A stretch of 64,000 bases of DNA from Henckelia pumila. Lineage: Eukaryota > Streptophyta > Magnoliopsida > Lamiales > Gesneriaceae. Below, in pieces: positions 1-13,700 of the stretch; positions within the stretch are counted from its first letter, which is position 1, and the number at the start of each line of letters is the position of its first letter. The stretch lies in NCBI RefSeq assembly GCF_033568475.1, contig NC_133120.1:61367499-61431498 (forward strand). The letters are read 5' to 3'. The notes below the pieces were generated by a model, which had not been told where the DNA came from, searched no databases, and saw only the letters and a program-made list of their open reading frames with translations. Both the position numbers and the translations under genes were made by a program.

Positions 1-3000
1 TATTGTCAAAACCAGCCTAACCCTTCTACACGAAGCCTCTCTTCCTACAACTTTTTGACCGTTTGCCTTTGCCACTGCCACCTATTTTATTAACCGCGTG
101 CCTAAACACAACCTCTCTATGATTTCTTCGTTTGAAAAACTGTTCGGAAAATCACCTAATCTTCGTAAACTTTGCGTATTTGGGTGCCTTTGCTACCCCT
201 GACTGCGTCCATACACCAACCACAAATTGATCCCAATCTAGTCCTTGCACTTTTCTCGGGTACTCACTTACACATAATGCTTACATCTGCTCTGATCCTT
301 CTTTCTCTATCTCTCGATAAGTTCAATTTGTCGAATCTATTTTTCTATTCCCTTCCTTATCTCCAACTCAACCGCCCCCTGTGTCCAGCATTCCTCCCTT
401 GTCATCCCGTCCATGCTCCGGTCGTGGCTGCCCCACCAAACATAGATCCCGCTCTCCACTCTGTCTGGGCTCCCTTGGTTGATCCTTCAACCCCTTTACC
501 CTCTACGGCCTCCTACAACCAATCCATCTCTCCATCAGAACCTCTTTTAACCTCATCTCAGACCATACATCCCATGGTCACTCGCACTCAAAATAATATT
601 CGGAAACCCAATCCCAAATACTCTCTGCACACCACAACCTCCACCATCGACAAAGAACCGACGTGTGTTACAACTGCCCTCCGTGATCCCAAGTGGCGAT
701 CTGCCATGTCTTCTAAATTTGTTGCCTTGTTACGCAATGGCACCTGGGATCTTGTTCCACACATCATGATCAGAATTTGATTTGTTGCAAATAAGTGTTC
801 CTTATTAAATGAAACTCTGATGAGTCTGTCGATCGTTTCAAAGCTCGTCTTGTTGCTAAATGTTTTCATCAATGCCCTGACATTGATTTTCAGGACGCCT
901 TCAATATGGTGGTCAAGCCTACAATGTTGTATGATATTGAGCCTTGTTGTGTAGTATGGCTGGCCTCTGCAGCAACTAGATGTTAACAATGCGTTCCTTC
1001 ACGGCTCTTTGGATGAGGAAGTATTAATGGCCCAACTTCTGGGGTTTTTATTGACAGCAGTTTTCCATCCTATGTTTGCAAATTCAAGAAAACTAATTAC
1101 GGGCTCAAACAAGCCCCTTGGGCCGAGTATCAGGAGCTGCGCCTTTTTCTCCTTACACTTGGCTTTGTCAACTCTCGTTCTGATGGTTCTCTTTTCATTC
1201 TTCATTGTAAGGGTCACACAGTCTAGTTTCTAGTATATGTTGATGATCTGATTATAACTGGCAGTGACACAACTCTCATTGACAGCACAATTGTGCACCT
1301 CGCATCCAAGTTCTCTTGTAAAGACCTAGGTCCCTTATCTTATTTCCTTGGTGTTGAAGTTCTCCCTGTTTGGTGTTATTCTGTCTCAAAGGACGTACAT
1401 TCTAGACCTACTCGGTCGCTTAAATGCGTTGAACTCTAAACCTGTTAGGACACCACTGACCACAGACACTACTTTATCTCTTCATGATGGTGCACCCTTT
1501 TCGGACGTCTCCTGGTATCGTCAAGTGGTTGGTAGCCTTCAATATCTCTTGTTGACTGGCCCTGATATCGCTTTCAGTTAACCGCTTATCGCAGTTTATG
1601 CAATTTTCCCTCTTAACATCACTAGAGTGCTGTTAAACGCCTTCTGCGTTACCTCAATGACACACTTGACTATGGCCTTCGTGTCACTCCTCAAAACCGG
1701 GGTTGGTCGACATCGGCGTTGTTTAACAATTTAACATCGAAACAACAAGCCACGTAGTACATAAAGTAGCCAAAAACTTGTCTATTTCATAATATAAAAC
1801 ATTGTCTTACAATGGAAATACGGAAATGCAGCGAATTAAAATTTAAAGTAACGAAATTTAGACATTCTTGATCGTGAGCTGATCCTTCCTCACCAGTCCC
1901 AAAACATGTTCTGCCCATCATCATCTATCTGATCTTCATTCTTATTTGGGGGAGGGAGAGTAAAAGCGGATGGTGAGTGTTTGGGAAAACACTCAGCAAG
2001 TAGGGGCTGATCGTGCATAATAATTGCCAAAAATATATTTGCATATACTATATAGACGTATACAAAATCATAATTTTGAGAACAGATAAGGATGTTGAAT
2101 CTAATAGGAACAAAGAAGCAAAGATAACACTGAAAATCACCTCATTTTACATGGCTTACTGATCAGTCCCCTTATATATTACTTTTCTAAGGGGCGAGAC
2201 CAAATGAACGGTTATTATATCTCATCGCATCAGGGCCAAATCAAATCAAATCAAATCAAATATCGGAGTTTCCTTTGCCATTTCTGACTCGAATCATCAT
2301 GGTGCATTTCAAATAATTCAAACATGCTTTCGAATATTACACCTAGCATCGAACAACAAATTAATTCAAAGTAACATATCAAGTGAAACGAATATATATC
2401 ATGCCGATCGAGTTTTTCAAAACATGCGTAATTGATTTTGTGAAATTTAATCTCGCTTAAGAAGAAATATAAGTGTGCAAACTTTATATCAAGAAATATA
2501 GGTACAAAAGCCCACTTACCGTAATTCGATCCTAAGAAAATCTTGTAGGAGTAACTGTTGTTGGAAAGCACGATCTTGAGCAAAACTCTTCTCGAACTTC
2601 GGCGAAGACCAGACTTGGATCGGTGTTAGGAGGAGATGGGTTGCTCGGTTCTGTGCAGGATAATACCATCTCTTTGATCGAATTTCAGGGCTGCTTCTTG
2701 ATCGACTTCGGGCACATTTTTGGCTTGAGGTATGCTGCTAAAACTCAATGTTGCTGCAGGTGCTTGCTTCGAAAACTTGGACAGAAAATATGTCCTCGGA
2801 AGGATGTTGAAAGGCTTCGAAAATGGACAGCAACTTGCTTCGAAACGCTGCCGAGTTCTCGAGGTTTTTGGACAGCACTTATGCTCGATAATGAGCAGGA
2901 TTTTAGGCTTCAAAAAGCTGCTGCGTGGCTTTAAAAAGGGCAGAAACCAAGCTGATGTAGAGCTTTGATACATGGACATAGATTGGCTTCAGATTCTGCT

Positions 3001-3990
3001 GAAATCTTTCAGTTCCAGCAGCACTTTTACTCGATAGAAAATGACAGCTTGATGCTCGAGATTGGCAAGTATTGGGTGTGGTTTTTGGGTGTGATTTCAC
3101 TCTAACTTTGCCATTATTTATAGGCTGCAAATACCCAGTTGAAAGGTCCTCCATTCATTGCTAATTACTCCATTTAAAAGCCATTATTCCTCCTTCATTG
3201 TGCTGTTACAAATCCTTCCAAATCAGCTGAATGTGGCTCTTTGAATTTTCAAAATTATGCTGTATTTATGCCTCATCCATCGGCTCTTTCTCTTTTATTG
3301 CTGCTGAAGGTTGGGTCTTCACACTTCGTCTCTGACCAAACACTGCCTTGTATCTTCATGGTTTAACTGATGCTGATTGGGCTGGCAACCCCGACGATCG
3401 GTGCTCAACAGCAGCCTATGTCATTCTTCTTGGTGCCTCCAATATCTTGGAGCTCCAAGAAACAACGAACTGCTGCTCACTCTTCCACTGAGGCTGATTA
3501 TCGTACCACTGCATCTGGTGCTGCTGAAATCTCTTGGATTTGCTCTTTATTTCGTTAACTTGGCATCTCATCCTCCTCGGTGCCTGTCATCTATAATGAT
3601 AACATTGGTGTCACCTATCTCTGTGCCAATCCGGTCTTTCACCCCAGAATGAAGCACATTGCCCTTGACTATCATTTTGTTCAGGATTTAGTTCAACGCT
3701 CACACTTGCACATCTCTCATGTCTCCTCCCGTGATCAATTGGCCGATGCTCTCAGTGCTCGCCTTCGTGATTTAGCTTTCAAGATTGGCGTTTGTCCAGA
3801 ACCTCCATCTCGAGGGGACCTATTATCATAGATACTCCAAGATTTGATATTATTTGATTTGATTTTATGGTATCTTGTAATTATTCTGTAGATTTCATTT
3901 ATATTAGGAAAATATAGGCATCAAAGTATAAATGTTTACTCCTTGTGAATAATAAATCGATCAATTGAGTACCAAATTCTATAGGATGGA
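1..3990 (+). mobile_element. Degenerate Ty1/copia retrotransposon, 5' truncated by window edge, interrupted by a solo LTR
   Basis: Broken reading frames give the end of an integrase, then reverse transcriptase ([11 protein letters not shown] near 1237-1270, [13 protein letters not shown] after it, WYRQVVGSLQYLL near 1510) and RNase H (DADWAG near 3372-3390, SSTEADYRTTASGAAEISWI near 3482-3542, ADALSARLRDLAF near 3743-3780). Frameshifts and stops occur every few hundred bases, so this is an old relic. The coding region is split between 1681 and 3324 by a later insertion. A purine-rich stretch near 3810-3820 precedes a probable decayed 3' LTR of about 150-200 bp; its end is not resolved. The relic is in the same orientation as CTF18 and lies left of the first visible CTF18 exon, probably in an intron. 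Confidence 0.85.
1682..3323 (-). mobile_element. Solo LTR of a Ty3/gypsy (Tekay-like) retrotransposon
   Basis: A 1,642-bp segment starts with TGTCACTCCTC and ends with CA. It is flanked by perfect 5-bp direct repeats CTTCG at 1677-1681 and 3324-3328. Removing it rejoins the two halves of the surrounding copia RNase H region, which fixes both edges. On the minus strand a TATA-like TATAAATA lies about 200 bp inside the LTR (near 3113-3120), and the minus-strand end resembles the GGGGCGTGACA ending common in Tekay LTRs. No internal retrotransposon genes are present, so it is a solo LTR. A short (TCAAA)n run lies at 2236-2261. Open frames inside, including one of 103 codons at 2623-2934, are taken as chance. 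Family assignment rests on the terminal sequence only. Confidence 0.8.
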
Positions 3991-4727
3991 GGAAGATAGA
4001 GAGGGAGGGATTTGACTGTGAATGAAGATTTAGAGACAACGACAGGGAAACTAGTCAGCATTTCTTAAATCGGCATGGAAAAAGTCTCCTTCACTGGGGG
4101 AAGTTGTTTTGGTATTCACATTAAACTTATCAGTATGATTACCAATCTAGCTAAAAGCCTAAAAGAAATCATCATCACAGAGCTATATTTAGAACTAGCC
4201 ATGAACAGTGAAATTCAAGGTGCAGTGGAATCTCAGCTTTGAAGATGATGCATTTTGAATTCCCCCATGGATTTCTGGGGAAGCAGTATCCTGTCTTGAT
4301 ATGTCCCAGAAGTAGTTGAATTTCCAAAAATAACAAATAACAATAATAATTCAAGATGAGGAAAATATAACCTTTAAGTGAGCTGTGATTAAATGGAATA
4401 AGTGCTAGAAGAATTTATATGGTGTGAAGTTAGCCTCTGAGTTCTCTTAAATATATTTAAAAAAGAAAATAATAAGGCTATCTGGGCTCATTTGATCTTA
4501 AATAATGAGTATTACTTTTTCAGGTGACACATGAAAGTTAATTTACGTAGTTCACACCTATATTTGGGCAGCAGGGTCTTGCTGTACCTTTCGTTTATTT
4601 TCTTGTCCTATTTGATAATTATTGAATATGAAGTCTCTAGACTACTCATAGTCTCTTATTTAATCTGTGAGTTTCAAAGAGTTTACTTTTCGTAGTCACT
4701 TCATTTCTTATCTTAACTTCCATGCAG
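3991..4727 (+). other. Intron sequence of CTF18, no exon recognised
   Basis: About 740 bp between the copia relic and the first visible CTF18 exon. I see no coding exon, RNA gene or repeat. It ends in a good 3' splice site (pyrimidine-rich tract then ATGCAG at 4722-4727). The exons encoding the AAA+ core of CTF18 would lie left of the window. Confidence 0.5.
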
Positions 4728-7700
4728 AATGTGATATTCGATCATGCTTGAACACTCTTCAGTTTCTCAACCAGAAGAAGGAAATCCTCAATGTGGTATA
4801 TTGTGAATTTTATTTTTTTCTTTTTGGTTTATGTAAAAAAGAGAGAATTCTTTTTTATTTCAGTACTACTTTTTTACATTGGATGCTACTATATTATATA
4901 ATTTACAATACAAATCAAATCCCAAGATTCTAGATGTAATCTATATCTATCTATAAATAAATAAATCTTGTTACCAAATAAACTGATGCTATATAAAAGA
5001 TAAGATTTTATTTAATTTAATCTAAATTTTCTACATTCCCCCTCAAGCTTGGCTATAGATGTTGATGAGTCCAAGCTTGTGAATAAGAAATTCAAATGAA
5101 TTTTTTGTCAGGCCTTTAGTTAGTAGATCAGCTAGTTGATGAGAAGTGGGAACATATTCGATGTCGATTATGCCTCCATCCAATTTTTCTTTAATGAAAT
5201 GACGATCTACTTCCACATGCTTCGTTCTGTCATGATGGACAGGATTATGAACTATACTGATGGTAGATTTGTTATCACAGTATAGTTTCACGGGGCTTTC
5301 AAATCCGATTCTCAATTCTTCCATCACCCTCTTTATCCAAATGAGTTCACATATTCCATGTGACATGGCCCTATATTCAGCTTCAGCGCTGCTCCTGGCC
5401 ACAACAGATTGTTTCTTGCTCCTCCACGTTACCAAATTTCCCCACAGTAATGTACAATATCCAGTTGTCGATTTTCGATCATCGATCGAACCGGCCCAAT
5501 CTGCATCAGTGAATCCTTTTATTCCCCTGTCGCTGGTTTTAGTAAAGAATAAACCTTTTCCAGGTGTTTGTTTCAAATATCTCAAGATGCGATACACAGC
5601 ATTGAGATGACCTTGACGTGGAGCATGCATATACTGGCTGACTAAGCTGACTCCAAATGCAATGTCCGGCCTTGTATGTGAAAGATAAATAAGTCTTCCC
5701 ACAAGGCGTTGATACTTTCCCTTGTCAACTGGCTCACCTTCCAGCATCTTCTCTTTATTACCAAGTTCAATTGGGGTCTTACTTGGTTTGCTTCCCAGCA
5801 TGCCTGTCTCTTCCAGAAGATCTAAGGTGTATTTCCTTTGAGAAACGGAAATTCCATTCTTGCTCCTTGCTATCTCCATCCCTAAGAAATACTTTAATGC
5901 TCCAAGATCTTTGACTTCAAACTCTTTTGCCATCATTTGTTTGATTTTGTTCATTTCTTCACTATCATCTCCGGTGATAATAATATCATCAACATACACA
6001 ATGATAACAGTGATCCTTCCTTTCTCAGAATGTCTCATAAACAGTGTGTGATCACCCTGTCCCTGTTTGTACCCAAATCTCTTGATAGCCTTTGAAAACC
6101 TGTCAAACCAAGCTCTAGGAGACTGCTTTAAACCATAGAGAGATTTGTTAAGTTTACAAACAATTTCTCTTCCTAGATTCTCCGTAAACCCCGGAGGTTG
6201 ACACATATAGACTTCCTCTTCCAACTCACCATTCAAGAATGCATTTTTAATATCGAATTGATGCAGAGGCCAATCAAGATTGACTGCTAAAGAGAGAAGA
6301 ATTCGAACCATATTGAGTTTGGCGACAGGAGCAAAAGTCTCATTATAGTCAATCCCAAAGGTTTGTGTAAAGCCTTTGGCCACCAGTCGGGCTTTATACC
6401 TTTCCACTGAGTCATCCGCCCTATATTTTAGAGTGAAAATCCATTTACTGCCCACTGCACACTTGCCCTGTGGTAATTTCACCAATCCCATGTGTTATTT
6501 TTCTTAAGGGCATCCATCTCTTCTAGAACAGCATTTTTCCACTCCGGAACAATCAATGCCTCCTCAATAGACCTGGGAATAGATACACTAGATAGATTTG
6601 AAGTAAAAGCACGAAATGGAGGTGACAGTTTTGAGTAGGAGACAAACTGGGAGATAGGGTGTTGGGTACAAGACCTTACACCTTTTCTAACAGCTATGGG
6701 CAAGTCTAGATCAAGAATGGAATTGGATATACCTGGTTCTTTGGGAGGTTCCACTACCGGGTCATTTGTTTGACAGTGAGTGGGATCCATGACTTCTTTT
6801 TCAAACTGAGGTTTTTTCTTGCGAGAGTAGACTTGTAGTTTTTGCTGTCTAGGAACATGTCTTTGCTCTGTGTGACTAGGAGAGGGGCTGGAAGGGCTGC
6901 TGGGCAAACTGGGTACGCTGCTGGATGAACTGGTAGGGCTGAGAGGAGGGCTGCTGGATGAAGAGTTAGTTGAGTTGAAATTGGGCAGTGGACTGATATG
7001 TACAGAATCAGTGGGTAAAGGTATGTCCAAAACATCCCAGAAGCCAGATTCACTCTTGTTTTCCCCCTGAATCGCAGCGGATGAGAAATAAAGAGTATTT
7101 TCAAAGAAAGTAACATCACACGAGACATACATTTTTCTGGTTTGAGGACAATAACACCTATAACCCTTTTGTGTTGGAGAATATCCAACAAAAACAGTTT
7201 TGACAGCCCTAGGATCAAGCTTGCTTTGACCTTGGTTATGGAGATGGACAAAAGCTGTACACCCAAAGGTTTTTAGAGGAATATCATGGGGTTTAAACAC
7301 GTGAGTATAGTGCTTCTTGAGAACAGACAAAGGAGTGTTGAACTTTAGAGGGCGACTAGGTAGGCGATTTATTAAGTAGGCGGAAGTTAAGATAGCATCC
7401 CCCCACAAATATTTTGGAATGTTTATTGTAAACATAAGGGCCCGGGAAATTTCTGACAAGTGCCTATTCTTTCTTTCCGACACTCCATTTTGTTGTGGAG
7501 TATCAACACAAGAGCTTTGGTGTATGATCCCATGCTGTGATAAATACTCACCAAGACTGGAATTAAAGTATTCCTTCCCATTATCTGTTCTTAGTATTCG
7601 AATTTGGGTTTGAAATTGGGTTTGTACCATTTTATGGAAAATTTTGAATGTGCGAGCAGTTTCAGATTTATCTTGAAGCAGAAAAACCCAAGTGACTCTC

Positions 7701-10700
7701 GTGTGATCATCGATAAATGTGAGAAACCATCTTTTTCCACCTGAGGTGGTGACTTTGGAAGGTCCCCATACATCGCTATGGATTAAAGAAAAAGGTGTTG
7801 ATGGTACATATGGTTTTGGGGAAAAGGAGGTGCAAGTTTGTTTTGCAAGTTGGCAAATTTCACAATCAAGTGACTCAAGCTCTTTATTACTGAACAAATA
7901 AGGAAATTGATGTCTTAAATAAGAAAAACTTGGATGACCAAGTCTACGATGCCACAAAATAAGTTCTCGACTCCTAGACACAGAAAAAGACACATTATTA
8001 GACTCGAACTTCTGTCTACTCTTTGTTGGATCATTCTCGAAGTAATAAAGGCCGTCATGAACCCTAGCACTGCCAATCATCTTCCCCGATAGTAGGTCCT
8101 GAAATTGACATGAAGAAGACATGAATTTAGCAACACAGTTACTGTCTTGAGTCAATTTATTAACTGAAATCAGATTGCATTTCAATGCAGGAACATGGAA
8201 GGCTGCTAACAGAACCAAAGTTGAGGATAATCTTATGTTACCAATTCCAGCAACGCCTGTCCTAGAACCATCAGCCAGTATAACAGTAGTGGGACGTGTG
8301 CAAGGAATATAGGTACAAAAGATATTTAAACAACCTGTCATATGGTCTGATGCCCCTGAATCAATGATCCAAGGATCCAGAGAGAAATATGAGGATTTTT
8401 GGACAGAGAAATTTTTACCAGAATGAGCAATTGAACATGAGCTAACACTGGGATTGACCGAAGATTGATTGAGAAGTTTGCAAAGTTGTTCAATCTGCTC
8501 TTTAGTCAAGGACATAGAAGTAGCATCTGATTTGCCATCGGCAAATTTGGTCTTGTACACCTTGCTGTCCTTTTTCTTTTTAGGCTGCCAGTTCGCAGGT
8601 TTCCCATGGAGGTCCCAACATGTATCCCTGGTATGTCCAGGATAATGACAATGGTCACACAGCGGACGATTACTTGACTTTTGGTCGGGATTATACTTCC
8701 CAAAGGATGTGGGCTTGTGTGAAACAAGGGCAGAACCTTCTGGTATAGATGTAACAACCGAAACATCAACAAGCATGACTTTTCGGCGAGTTTCTTCCCG
8801 TCGAACCTCAGCGAATGCATCTTCAGCCGAGGGAAAGGGCTCTCGGGCCACCACCCGACCGCGTACTTCATCCAAGTCGCGATTAAGCCCCGCAAGAAAA
8901 TCAAATACTCTTTCCTTCTCGATGTTTTTCCTCTGTTTGACACTGCAATCCACACAGATTGACTCTTCCTCTAAGAAAAGGTCGAGTTCTTGCCAGAGGT
9001 CTTGAAGATCCGAGAAGTATTGAGTGACAGATTTTGAATCCTGCTTCATTTCTTTGAGTTTAGAACGGAGCTCAAAGATCTGAGAAGCATTACCAAAGTC
9101 CGAATACATACGTCGGGCTGCGTCCCATACTTCTTTGGCCGTCTTGAACCAGAGATATCGTCGGCTAATTTGAGGCTCCATTGAATTTATGAGCCAAGCA
9201 AGAACCATCGAATTCTCGACCAACCATGTTTTGTATGAAGAATCGGTGGATTTGGGAGTTGGTAATTCACCGGTGATGTACCCCAATTTTCCCCTGCCAC
9301 AAATCACAATTTTTACTGATTGTGCCCACTGGAGATAATTTTTTCCATCTAGTTTGTGGCTTGTAATTGAAGAGGATGAGTGATCGTTCCCCAAAAAGGT
9401 TGTGATGGGAGTGAGGGTTTTTCCGGCCGTGGAATCGGCAGAATCAGTACTGTCTTTCAAAGGGGAAGAATCGGATTTGGCCATTTTGTAACCTTAGGCT
9501 TTGATACCATGTAAAAAAGAGAGAATTCTTTTTTATTTCAGTACTACTTTTTTACATTGGATGCTACTATATTATATAATTTACAATACAAATCAAATCC
9601 CAAGATTCTAGATGTAATCTATATCTATCTATAAATAAATAAATCTTGTTACTAAATAAACTGATACTATATAAAAGATAAGATTTGATTTAATTTAATC
9701 TAAATATTCTACAGTTTATTGTTCTTTTATTGGTCATATAATTCGTTCAAACACCTAATATTTGTTCCAGGTGGATTATCACCACATCTACCACATAACT
9801 GATGCTCTTATATTTCTCTACTAATTGAATTACCTGGTCAAAGCAATGTTCAACTCTAACCAAAATGGTTGAAATTTACTATCATTTTTCCCTTTTAAGT
9901 TGGAGATAGGTTCCCAAGTGGTTGGTCGGAAAGATGTTTCTAAAAGTGCTTTTGATGTATGGAAAGAGGTGAGTTTTGGTAAATGACTTGCATCAATTTC
10001 TAAGTAATTTCTTACATTTTCACTTGTCGGCATTGCTGTGATTTCCCCTTTATTTCTGTGAAGATATTCCACAAGAAAAAGGAGAAACGGTCCCAGAAAT
10101 CTAATTATTCTGTCAACATCACGAAAGATTTTGATTTTCTGTATTCCCTTGTATCTAACCGGTAAGTTTTAAAATTGTTTTATCTTTTAACTTTTATATA
10201 AATGTTATGTGATACATCTTATCTTCTTGTTCCATCAGTGGTGATTATGAATTAATATTGGATGGGATTCATGAAAACATTCTACTGCTCCGTTATATTG
10301 ATCCTGTTATGCAAAAGACAGTAAGTATTATTTATGAAATAAGTTATGCATACCTAGATCATATAGATTACAGCTAGGGTGGTAATAATTTGTTTTTGGT
10401 TAATTATCACTCAGGTGAAATGTTTAGATAATCTGCTAGTTTCTGATGTTAATCATCGATACATCATGCGGACACAACAAATGACTCTTCAAGGTAATTA
10501 CATACTTAGTAATCATAAACGGTCAATTCACCTGGTGATGTATGGTGCAAATTTCAATTTCATTTCCACAGTCTATCAACCTCCAATAGCAATATCAATG
10601 CACAGTCTGGTGGCTCAACTCGAGAAACTCGAAATTCAATGGCCGAAATCTTTTCAGAGGTATCTTAATCACATGGTACTTGTGAAATTTCCACCCTGAT

Positions 10701-13700
10701 GTTTGCTCTGTAGTTAAATGTTGTGTTAATGTTCTGCAGACACCGAACAATTTCAGCAGAACGGATGGACATGTTTTGCACATGGCATAACAGAATATCA
10801 CCATACATTTCGAGGCATTTGTCAATGAAATCCTTTATAGAAGACTCAGTTTCTCCCATGCTGCACATTCTCTCACCACCAACCTTAAGACCAGTAATTT
10901 ATTGATGAATTTCTTTAGATTTGGCTTTATTTCCTGTTCTGTTTATTATTGCTGCAATTTTGTAAGTAAGAACCTGTTGGGATCTAAATGCTACCTCTCC
11001 ATCAGTCACTTTCGCCAAAATAGTGTTTTGGACAAGCAAGCTTTAATGAGGCTTTTATTGCTCATCTTCTAATGCTGTCTCACTTCACAGGTTGCATTAC
11101 ATTTACTTTCAGAAAAAGAGAGGTGTGATCTGGGTCAGTTAGTAAACATCATGGTGTCATATTTTATCACATACAAGAACATCAAATCTGATAGATCTGG
11201 GACTTCAAGACATGAGGATGTCTTAGAGGCGTCTGAACTTTGTTGTGATCCCCCTCTCAGCAAATTTATTAACTTCAAGGTTAGTGTTCTATTCATGCAG
11301 ATATGCCTTTCACATAACATAGTCTTTAGGTGCTTAAAATTACTTTTTATTTATTTAGAAAAACAATATTATTCTGCTTTGGAAGTATTAGATTCTCCAT
11401 ATTGTACTTGAACATTAATTTTGATTTGATTCCCAATTGGTATAGTCTTGTTTGTTTGATGAGTTACATATCAAGAAAATATAAACAAAAAAGAATTCTC
11501 CCAAATTCTCTGTTTTCCACATTTATTCAGAACAGTTGTCTCGTTAATGAAGTTCCATCACTTTTATATTTTTCATTCATCTATCAAACAGGGGTACTGT
11601 CCAGGTCACTTTGATCTCGCCATAGCAGTGAAACAAGTTTTGGTTCATGAGGTAAGTTATGGAGCTGCGAGTTTATTTCAGTTTTTTGTATTACAACTAA
11701 TCATTTAAACCGTAGAAGAATTACTCGTGATGTGTAACTTGTTCTCCCAGTAGTTTATTAAAAAATGACGATGTTCTCTCGCTTATTTTACTTGGCCGCC
11801 TGGAATAACGAGACTTCCCTACAACACAAGTAGTCCTTGATCTCTCTTGGATGTTGACATGCAAAATAATTTTTATTGGTTTAGTTGAATGTGTACTGGA
11901 TTAAAAATTTCAGTTATCTATGATGCTAGCAAAGTTAGCATGCTATTCATATTGATTTTACTTTTTGTGAAGTTTTATGTTTTCTGGCCAAATATCTAAT
12001 TAAATATATGCATGCGTGTGTATGTATGTTTTAGAAATTAAGCTGAATCATCTTACATATTTTTGTCATTAGTATAATAGTATTAGTATCATCCTTGTTT
12101 ACATCTAATGATCACATTTTTGTGCTCATAATTTTGCGTAATTCATTCAATTGATTCATATCTATGACCACGAGAACAGCCTACCCTGTGATTTGCTGTA
12201 GTTTCTATTATGGGAAATGATGTCATGTATGATGATTTTTAGGTGGAAAAGCAAAAGATTTTGCAAGGTACCGCTATCAAATCTACCCATCTCTATGTGC
12301 AAGAGACCAGTTCCTTTCAAAATAATAGCAGTGGAAGTGGACAATCATCCAAATCTTGCTTCACTACAAGATCCATTGAAAAGAAAATAAGTGGAGAAGG
12401 TTTGACACCTTCAAAGCAATCCGACGTCTCTATTTCATCCAATTCATTCAAATCAACTGAAAGAACAAAAAAGTGTTCTGGTGACCTCAATAGTTTCTTT
12501 GATAGGTATAACCAAACTTTTTCTTTACTTAATCTCTCATGACCGTTTTTATATTGTTCTTTGTGCACGAAAGGGTAAAACAAAAAAAAGTTTGAGACAC
12601 GGAAAAGAACGAACAAGCATTAACAGTTTTCTTAGATATTCATCATTTTCCCCCTTTTAACATTCTTTGCTTTTGATCATGTATGATTTTTGTTTCTCAG
12701 GTTTAGAAAAGCAAATAATAAAGGCTCACAAGTTTCAGAGAATATGGTAAAAAAGCCGGGAACAATGGAGAGAGATTCACGTCCTTTATTGTTCAAATTC
12801 AATGAGGTATGCATCACTTCATATATGTTTTATTTTACAGTATTCTATAAGATGTCAAACACACTAAAGGTCTCTTCGTTCTTGTGTTATTGTTTTTGAA
12901 ATGAAAGATCTCTTTTTCGCCAGCCATAAAATTCACCTACAATCTAGTGTTAGTTCTTTAAAATAACTCGAATTTTCCAAAATTCCAATCTTGTTCAATT
13001 TTTATGTAGATTCACATTAGACGTGACACCTTTATTCCTTGTCTTGTTTCAGTATCTTTTGATCTCTTGGAGAACGTTTAAAGTTTAAACCTACATATAG
13101 AATTATTCAATGTAATTTTGATATAAAGTGACTTTTGTGATAAGGTTGAGATATTTTTGTTTTAAAACTTAACCATTTTTGTCAACATTCCTTCCCATCA
13201 TCACAAGCGCCTGTGGAGTAAGCTCTCTACCTTCATCTTTTTAATTTAATCCATGGCTGGCTTATATTATATTCTCAAATTGCGAAGGTTAATAGAAGAA
13301 CTTTATAAACATTTTCACTTAAACATTGACCAATTCTGGCGCAATCAAATCTGTTTTATTCATATCATGTCTGATATGGCTTCAAGCCTTCAACTTGTCA
13401 TTATGGCCATCCTTGTCCCACTCATTGGTCCTATGAATGCTGGTATTAAAACTAGAGGTGTAAATGAACTGTATCGAATTGACTATGAAGAAAATTTAAG
13501 CCTTGAATTAGATACATTTGAAGTCCATTCGATGCTCGAAAAGGTTAAAATGTTTAGCCCGAATTAGAGCTCGAGTTTGAGTTTGGCTCAAAAGATTGGA
13601 ACATTTTTTGCGAGCTATTAGAACCATTGCGCCAAAACAGTACTTCTTAGACTCGAAATATATTTATTTATTTATTATATAATTATATTATATTTATAAA

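Larger units (their letters stand above)
4832..9713 (-). mobile_element. Near-complete Ty1/copia retrotransposon in a CTF18 intron
   Basis: Two 204-bp LTRs (4832-5035 and 9510-9713), each TG...CA, differ at only four positions by eye. They are flanked by the 5-bp target duplication GTTTA (4827-4831 and 9714-9718). Next to the right LTR, on the minus strand, is the initiator-tRNA-Met primer site TGGTATCAAAGC (9498-9509). A polypurine tract GAGGGGGAA abuts the left LTR. Gag, protease, integrase, reverse transcriptase and RNase H are all present, in copia order. One single-base deletion splits the polyprotein. The element is antisense to CTF18. The near-identical LTRs indicate a recent insertion. 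Confidence 0.96.

Noticed and set aside
2623-2934. 103-codon plus-strand ORF and overlapping minus-strand frames inside the solo LTR
   Set aside because: No recognisable domain, and the same bases are open in several frames. They lie in a segment bounded by LTR ends and a target duplication.
1707-3308. First reading of the insertion edges using a GGTTGG duplication
   Set aside because: The CTTCG duplication with TG...CA termini fits LTR rules and restores the copia frame better.
6754-7266. 170-codon minus-strand frame overlapping copia integrase
   Set aside because: Shadow frame of the gag-integrase ORF; no motif of its own.
13253-13567. 104-codon plus-strand ORF in the last CTF18 intron
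   Set aside because: It runs across the left edge of a MITE and has no recognisable motif; not needed for the CTF18 frame.
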